Part shown: positions 59,932 to 64,000 of the stretch, one piece after another
How positions within the stretch are numbered: the stretch's first letter is position 1
Layout of the letters: the number at the start of each line of letters is the position of its first letter
Source of the DNA: Myxococcota bacterium
GTDB taxonomy: Bacteria; Myxococcota_A; UBA9160; UBA6930
Reading direction: 5' to 3'
DNA: 64,000 bases
Assembly (NCBI GenBank): GCA_028285625.1
Contig: JANQOX010000021.1
Span: forward strand, 1-64,000
Program-made: the position numbers and the translations under genes
Notes under the pieces: generated by a model
Databases searched by the model: none
What the model saw: only the letters and a program-made list of their open reading frames with translations
Told to the model about the DNA's origin: nothing

Positions 59932-61005
59932 TCAGCGAGGCCGCCTCCGCGGGTACCGCGCGTATGCGTTCCTACCATGCAAGAGCGCCAGCAGGATGGG
60001 CACGGCCTCGAATCCGAGCCCGCACCGCGACCCGGGCACCTGGGGCGGTACGCGCTCGTAGGCGCCGATGTCGCAGCCGGCGCCGGCCGGCCGCGGCGTC
60101 CCGAGCTGATCCTCGGACGCAGCGCACTCGCCCGCAGGGACCGCATCGATGGCAACGCTTCCGCCGTAGACGGGGATGACCGGGACGGGGTCTTCGGTGA
60201 GCTCGCCGAGGAAGATCGGGCCGGCGCTCTGGTCCGTGGGTTCGGTCAGCCACGCGCAGGGCTGGTCCGAGAGGTTGTATCCGAGCGACGTGGCCCAACC
60301 GCAAGTCCCGACGACGATGCTCCCACTGATCTCGGCGCCCAAGACGGTCCCTCCGTCGATCGTGGCATGCACGACCGAGCTCGTGGCACCGAGGTACGTC
60401 ATGATCTGGAAGGCGTTTCCGGCGAGCGTCGCGTTGCGAGCCACGCACGATCCTGCCGCCACGAGGATTCCGATCTCGTTGTCGATCAATGCAGAGCGCA
60501 CGACGGTGACGGTGCCACCCTCGTTGTGGATGGCGCCGGGCCAGGTGCAGTGCCCGCGCGGGCAGTACGAGATGGTGCCTTCGATGACCGCTTCGTCGAC
60601 GGTGAGATCGCCAGCGTTCGAGATGCCGTACCCGACCGCGCCAGAGATCGTGAGCCGTGCGATCCGGGCCGTGGCACCCGGCTCGACCCGGAACGAGCCG
60701 GCGTCGATCACCGTGGTGTCGGCACCCGCGCCGACGACGTCCAGCTCACCCACGACCAGGATGGCCGTGCTCGGGTAGTGGGCGCCGGCGCCGATCTCGA
60801 CCCGGTCCGGGCCCGTTCCGGTCGGGCAATCCGGCCAGGTTGCCGCGTCGTCGTTGGCATTCGTGATCGCCTCGCGCAACGAGCACTGGCCGTCCGTGGC
60901 GAGCACGTCGGGTACGGTGGGATCGACCTCGAGCACGGCGGCCGAGGCGCCGACCCCGGAAACGAACACCATCCCCACGAACGCGAGCCCTGCGGTGAGC
61001 CTCAT
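59932..61005 (-). CDS. Secreted CSLREAI-domain beta-helix protein with Cys-type C-terminal tag
   Basis: 357 residues from ATG 61005 with GGAGGAGG in front. A signal peptide (AGLAFVGMVFVSGVGASAA) is followed by DGQCSLREAITNANDD, the CSLREAI domain that begins parallel beta-helix proteins. IDAGSFRVEPGATARIARLT, TISGAVGYGISNAGDLTVDE and DNEIGILVA repeats are beta-helix-like. GTPRPAGAGCDIGAYE is the choice-of-anchor end. The tail SRCGLGFEAVPILLALLHGR with YPRRRPR has CGLGFE, a hydrophobic run and basic residues, a tripartite tag different from PEP-CTERM. Confidence 0.82.
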   Translation of the reverse strand: MRLTAGLAFVGMVFVSGVGASAAVLEVDPTVPDVLATDGQCSLREAITNANDDAATWPDCPTGTGPDRVEIGAGAHYPSTAILVVGELDVVGAGADTTVIDAGSFRVEPGATARIARLTISGAVGYGISNAGDLTVDEAVIEGTISYCPRGHCTWPGAIHNEGGTVTVVRSALIDNEIGILVAAGSCVARNATLAGNAFQIMTYLGATSSVVHATIDGGTVLGAEISGSIVVGTCGWATSLGYNLSDQPCAWLTEPTDQSAGPIFLGELTEDPVPVIPVYGGSVAIDAVPAGECAASEDQLGTPRPAGAGCDIGAYERVPPQVPGSRCGLGFEAVPILLALLHGRNAYARYPRRRPR

Positions 61006-61079
61006 GACGGTCCTCCTCCAGGTCCAATTGGAGCAGGAAACCACCGGTCGTACTTGGGCCGAACCTGGATTCGCAGCCT

Positions 61080-61101
61080 TCGGCGGTCGGCTCACCGCCG
61101 A
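61080..61101 (-). terminator. Hairpin downstream of the CoA ligase gene
   Basis: TCGGCGGT and ACCGCCGA pair over eight bases with a CGGCTC loop, about 115 bp past the ligase stop and before the next leftward gene. No T-run. Confidence 0.35.
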
Positions 61102-61216
61102 CCAGGGGCGGCCACAAGGGCCCAGCCCCCCCGGCTGCGTCTACGGGAGGGCCGTGGGCCGCAACGTGTCGCCCCCGCGGGACCGCACGCGCCCGGGGGA
61201 TGGCGCCCAGGCTCGC

Positions 61217-62890
61217 TCAGGCGTACAGCGCGTCGATCTCCGCCGCGTATTTCTCGGCGATCGGCTTGCGCTTCAGCTTCGACGTCGGCGTGAGTTCATC
61301 GCCTCCCGGCTCCCAGTCGCGGGGGAGGATCTTGTAGCGCTTGATCTGTTCGACGCGCGCCATGCGCTCGTTGGCCGCTCCGACGGCCTCGTCCACCAAG
61401 GCCACGACACCCTCGTCTTGGCACAGGGCCGCGGCGCTCGCGTCGTCGCGCCCGTGCTCGGCCGCCCAGGCGGCGCTGGTGTCCGGGTCGAGCACCAGCA
61501 GCGCCACGTTGTAGGGGCGCCCGTCGCCGATGGCGACGGCCTGGCCGATCAACGGGCTCGCGGCCTTGAGCTTCTGCTCGATGTTGGCGGGCGACATGTT
61601 CTTGCCCGCCGCGTTGATGATGAGTTCTTTCTTGCGGTCGACGATCTTCACGTAGCCGTCGGCGTCGATCTCGGCGATGTCACCGGTGTGCAGCCAACCG
61701 TCGGGGTCGATGGTCTCGGCCGTCTTCTCGGGCTGGTTGCGGTAGCCCCTCATCACGATCGGCCCGCGGCAGAGAAGCTCTCCGTCGTCGGCGAGCTTCA
61801 GCTCGACGCCCGGCAGCGCCTTGCCCACGGTGCCCACGCGGATCGCGTCGGCCGGGTTGATGGTGGCGACCGCGCTCAGCTCGGACATGCCCCAGACCTC
61901 TTGCACCGGGATGCCCAGCGCCAGGAAGTACTCGAGCACCTCGTTCGGGATGGGCGCGGCGCCGCTCACCGCACCGGTCACGGCGTCGAGACCCGCCTTC
62001 GCGCGCACCGCCGCACGTGCCTCGTCCGAGAGCTGCGAGGGGTCCTGGATGCCGGCGGCCTGCAGGCCCGCCATGAGCTTCTCCCAGATGCGCGGCACGC
62101 CGCCGAAGAAGGTGGGCCTCGCCTCGGTCAGCGCCTGGCTCAGTTGCCGCGGGTCGGCCAGGCTCGTGATCTGCAGGCCCGTCGCCATGGCCGCGTAGTG
62201 CGACAGCAGACGGTCGGCGACATGGGCGGCGGGCAGGTAGCTGATCGCGCGGTCGCCCGCGCCGATCGAACCCATGGTCGGCAGCAAGAGTTCCAGTTCG
62301 ACCAGCAGGTTCTCGTGGGTGAGCTCGACGCCCTTGGGCGGGCCGGTGGTACCCGACGTGTAGATGAGGGTCGCCACGTCCGAGCCTTCGACCTCGCGCC
62401 AGCGTGCCTCGTAGGCCGCGGTGTCGAACTCGCTTCGGCGCCCGGCCTCGAGCTGGTCGAGCGAGATCGCGCCGTCGGCCGCGCCGTCCACGCAGACCAC
62501 GTGCTCGACGGCGCTGCTGCGGGCTTCGAGCACGCGCGGTACGAAGGCCGCATCGCAAAGCACCACGCGATTGGCGGCGTTGCTGAAGAGGTACTCGATC
62601 TGCTCCGGGGCCGAGGTGTTGTAGATCGAGAACGGGACGGCGCCCAGGTGCAGCGCCGCGGTGTCGGCCAGATGGAACTCGGGGCGGTTCGTCATCATGA
62701 GGCCCACGGTCTCGCCGCGCTGCACGCCCAGCGCCTCGAGGCCGCCCGCGATGCGCTCGACGCGTCGGCCGTACTCGGCCCAGCTGAGCTCCTGGCCGCC
62801 GCCGGGCGTGCGCAGGGCCAGCGCCTCTGCGGCGCCAGCCGCCGTTCGTTGGAAGGCCTCGCAAAGACTCGCCGCTCGTCGCTCTGCCAC
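61217..62890 (-). CDS. AMP-dependent (long-chain) acyl-CoA synthetase
   Basis: 557 residues from GTG 62890 with GAGGAGGT four bases before it. The P-loop is ATLIYTSGTTGPPKGVELTH. PTFFGGVPRIWEKLM, VQEVWGMSELSAVAT and GWLHTGDIAEIDADGYVKIV, then DRKKELIINAAGKNMSPANI, are family motifs for adenylation and thioester formation. The end TPTSKLKRKPI supplies the Lys of the second half-reaction. It activates fatty acids, probably long-chain (FACL-like GGVPRIWEK). The tail sequence has a second copy at 55116-55262. Confidence 0.92.
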   Translation of the reverse strand: MAERRAASLCEAFQRTAAGAAEALALRTPGGGQELSWAEYGRRVERIAGGLEALGVQRGETVGLMMTNRPEFHLADTAALHLGAVPFSIYNTSAPEQIEYLFSNAANRVVLCDAAFVPRVLEARSSAVEHVVCVDGAADGAISLDQLEAGRRSEFDTAAYEARWREVEGSDVATLIYTSGTTGPPKGVELTHENLLVELELLLPTMGSIGAGDRAISYLPAAHVADRLLSHYAAMATGLQITSLADPRQLSQALTEARPTFFGGVPRIWEKLMAGLQAAGIQDPSQLSDEARAAVRAKAGLDAVTGAVSGAAPIPNEVLEYFLALGIPVQEVWGMSELSAVATINPADAIRVGTVGKALPGVELKLADDGELLCRGPIVMRGYRNQPEKTAETIDPDGWLHTGDIAEIDADGYVKIVDRKKELIINAAGKNMSPANIEQKLKAASPLIGQAVAIGDGRPYNVALLVLDPDTSAAWAAEHGRDDASAAALCQDEGVVALVDEAVGAANERMARVEQIKRYKILPRDWEPGGDELTPTSKLKRKPIAEKYAAEIDALYA

Positions 62891-63113
62891 GTGTACCTCC
62901 TCGCCCCAAATCGGGCCTCGCGCGGAGTGCCATGATTCCACAGGGCCCGTGGCCGCCGCGACCCGCCTGGCCACCGAAACGAGGCGCTGGTTCGGCCCGG
63001 CGGCTGCTCTAGACGGGCACTGCGGGCTCAGCCTGCGACCGCTCGATTGCCCAGCCGGTGGCGGTCGACCTCGACACCCGGGGGGCTCCGTTCCGACGGC
63101 TACCCTCCAGCCC

Positions 63114-63341
63114 ATGACGGATTCCGCAGACGCGGCGGGCAATGGCCTGCTGGCCGATCTCACCCAGGACGACCACGCCCACCTCGACGCCCGGGGCTGG
63201 GTCAAGGTCGCCAAAGACATCGTCTGGATCGAGCCCGGGGGCCGTGCGCGCCGTGAGCCGCTCGCCAGCAGCTACTACCTGGCGACCCGACGCGGGATGT
63301 TCCGCGTGAGCCGACTCACGCGCGAGGTGATCGAGGTCTAG
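63114..63341 (+). CDS. Small hypothetical protein
   Basis: 75 residues. ADLTQDDHAHLDARGWVKVA then DIVWIEPGGRARREPL and YYLATRRGMFRVSRLTREVI look like a small beta-barrel-like domain. No ribosome-binding sequence is strong. It stands between the divergent ligase and the MaoC gene. Not recognised. Confidence 0.5.
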   Translation: MTDSADAAGNGLLADLTQDDHAHLDARGWVKVAKDIVWIEPGGRARREPLASSYYLATRRGMFRVSRLTREVIEV

Positions 63342-63407
63342 CTCGGGCGCCCCGCGATCGCGTACTCTGGTCGGCCACCCGATGCGCGGTGGGTCGAAAC
63401 GAGGACG

Positions 63408-63980
63408 ATGGTGAGCGAGACGGACGAGCTTTGGGAGCGACTGGAAGGGTACGTCGGCAAGCCGATGGGCCCGCCGTCGGTGGCGCCGGACCCGGTCAAC
63501 GTGCCGATGATCCGGCACTGGGTCGACGCGTTCGATGACCGCAACCCGGTCTACCTCGACGAAGAGGCCGCGGCCTCGTCGCGCTTCGATGGCATCGTGG
63601 CACCCCCGGCCATGTTGCAGGCCTGGGGCATGCCCCGACCGAAGATCGAGGGCATCGCCGAGCGCGGCGGCAAGCCGGACGAGATGGCCTTCGACAACCC
63701 GCTCATGGCACTCGACGAGGCGGGCTACGTCGGAACCCTGGCCACCAACTCCGAGCTCGAATTCGAGCGCTACCTGCGGCCCGGAGACCTGCTGCAGCTC
63801 TCGATCGAGGTCGAGTCGATCTCGCCGCGAAAGACCACGAGCCTCGGGCAGGGCTACTTCGTGACCTGGGTGACCACCTACACGGCGGGCGATGGCGAGG
63901 TCGTGGGCCGCCAGCTCTTCCGCGTGTTCAAGTTCGATCCGAGCACGATCGACCCGAGCCGGCTGGGGGGTGGCGCATGA
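63408..63980 (+). CDS. MaoC-like hydratase (hot-dog fold), N-terminal type
   Basis: 190 residues. NVPMIRHWVDAFDDRNPVYL, DEEAAASSRFDGIVAPPAML and NSELEFERYLRPGDLLQLSI match the hot-dog fold of MaoC/FAS1-like dehydratase domains, with the Asp and His region changed to DDRNPVY. GYFVTWVTTYTAGDGEVVGR is the last strand pair. The family hydrates enoyl-CoA or is the noncatalytic half of a two-subunit hydratase. It is translationally coupled to a following gene by ATGA. Confidence 0.8.
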   Translation: MVSETDELWERLEGYVGKPMGPPSVAPDPVNVPMIRHWVDAFDDRNPVYLDEEAAASSRFDGIVAPPAMLQAWGMPRPKIEGIAERGGKPDEMAFDNPLMALDEAGYVGTLATNSELEFERYLRPGDLLQLSIEVESISPRKTTSLGQGYFVTWVTTYTAGDGEVVGRQLFRVFKFDPSTIDPSRLGGGA

Positions 63981-64000
63981 GCGGAGCCAACGCGAGCGCA
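63977..64000 (+). CDS. Start of a gene downstream of the MaoC-like hydratase (cut by window end)
   Basis: ATG 63977 overlaps the hydratase stop (ATGA) and opens MSGANASA. Only eight codons lie in the window. By position it may be the second hydratase subunit or an OB-fold partner; this is a guess from operon layout. Confidence 0.5.

Overview
The window is GC-rich DNA (by eye near 70 percent G+C in most genes) from a Gram-negative bacterium. Rho, RF1, a scattered his cluster and the rpsU-dnaG-rpoD operon form the housekeeping core. Lipoproteins, PEP-CTERM-type sorting tags, a three-subunit succinate dehydrogenase/fumarate reductase with a single five-helix-type cytochrome b, and CoA-ligase/MaoC lipid genes point to a member of the former Deltaproteobacteria, possibly Myxococcota-like. 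The lineage is an inference; no rRNA is present.

Region 1 (1-14 kb): end of rho, a glycosyltransferase and a PEP-CTERM protein, then prfA-prmC-hisD-hisB-hisH-lipoprotein-hisA-hisF and rpsU-dnaG-rpoD, nearly all rightward with short gaps or ATGA overlaps. At several junctions the start-codon region is tandemly duplicated with a 24-28 bp period. Between prfA and prmC this creates two nine-codon minigenes chained by ATGA overlaps. Region 2 (14-28.5 kb): leftward stand-alone AICAR transformylase and an FAD oxidoreductase; a TetR gene with a perfect operator; assorted enzymes; an Fe-S photolyase; and sdhCAB, whose promoter is covered by a 14+1+14 perfect palindrome.

Region 3 (about 28.5-38.3 kb) is a lower-GC accessory island. 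It holds a secreted Cys-rich protein, an RHH/RAMA-like regulator, an ExK nuclease-like protein followed by a membrane-anchored dCTP-deaminase/dUTPase-fold protein, a convergent HAD phosphatase, and a leftward set of small genes (one a PUA/EVE-like fold), a C5 cytosine methyltransferase and Vsr. Its right end is a gene broken by two frameshifts and by an IS481-type element whose 6-bp target duplication I could identify. Region 4 (38.3-42.35 kb) returns to core-like DNA (PHP/DUF3604 lipoprotein, GST, Cys-rich lipoprotein).

Region 5 (42.39-48.0 kb) is a second island, beginning at a CAU-anticodon tRNA with a decayed tyrosine recombinase beside it. It carries a PUA/EVE-like protein that appears to start at ATT, an HTH-C5-methyltransferase fusion, an HNH nuclease and a second Vsr, followed by gene remnants. 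Both islands thus carry C5-methyltransferase, Vsr and a PUA-like protein, suggesting recurrent acquisition of methylation/restriction modules.

Region 6 (48-64 kb) is mixed: secreted proteins, a beta-lactamase-fold hydrolase, VTT membrane protein, FAD oxidoreductase, PlsC, a DASS transporter, a nucleotidyltransferase-type gene pair with a palindrome in front, a winged-helix/TPR regulator, a beta-helix protein with a Cys-type C-terminal tag, an acyl-CoA ligase (with a second copy of its C-terminus 6 kb away) and a MaoC-type hydratase.
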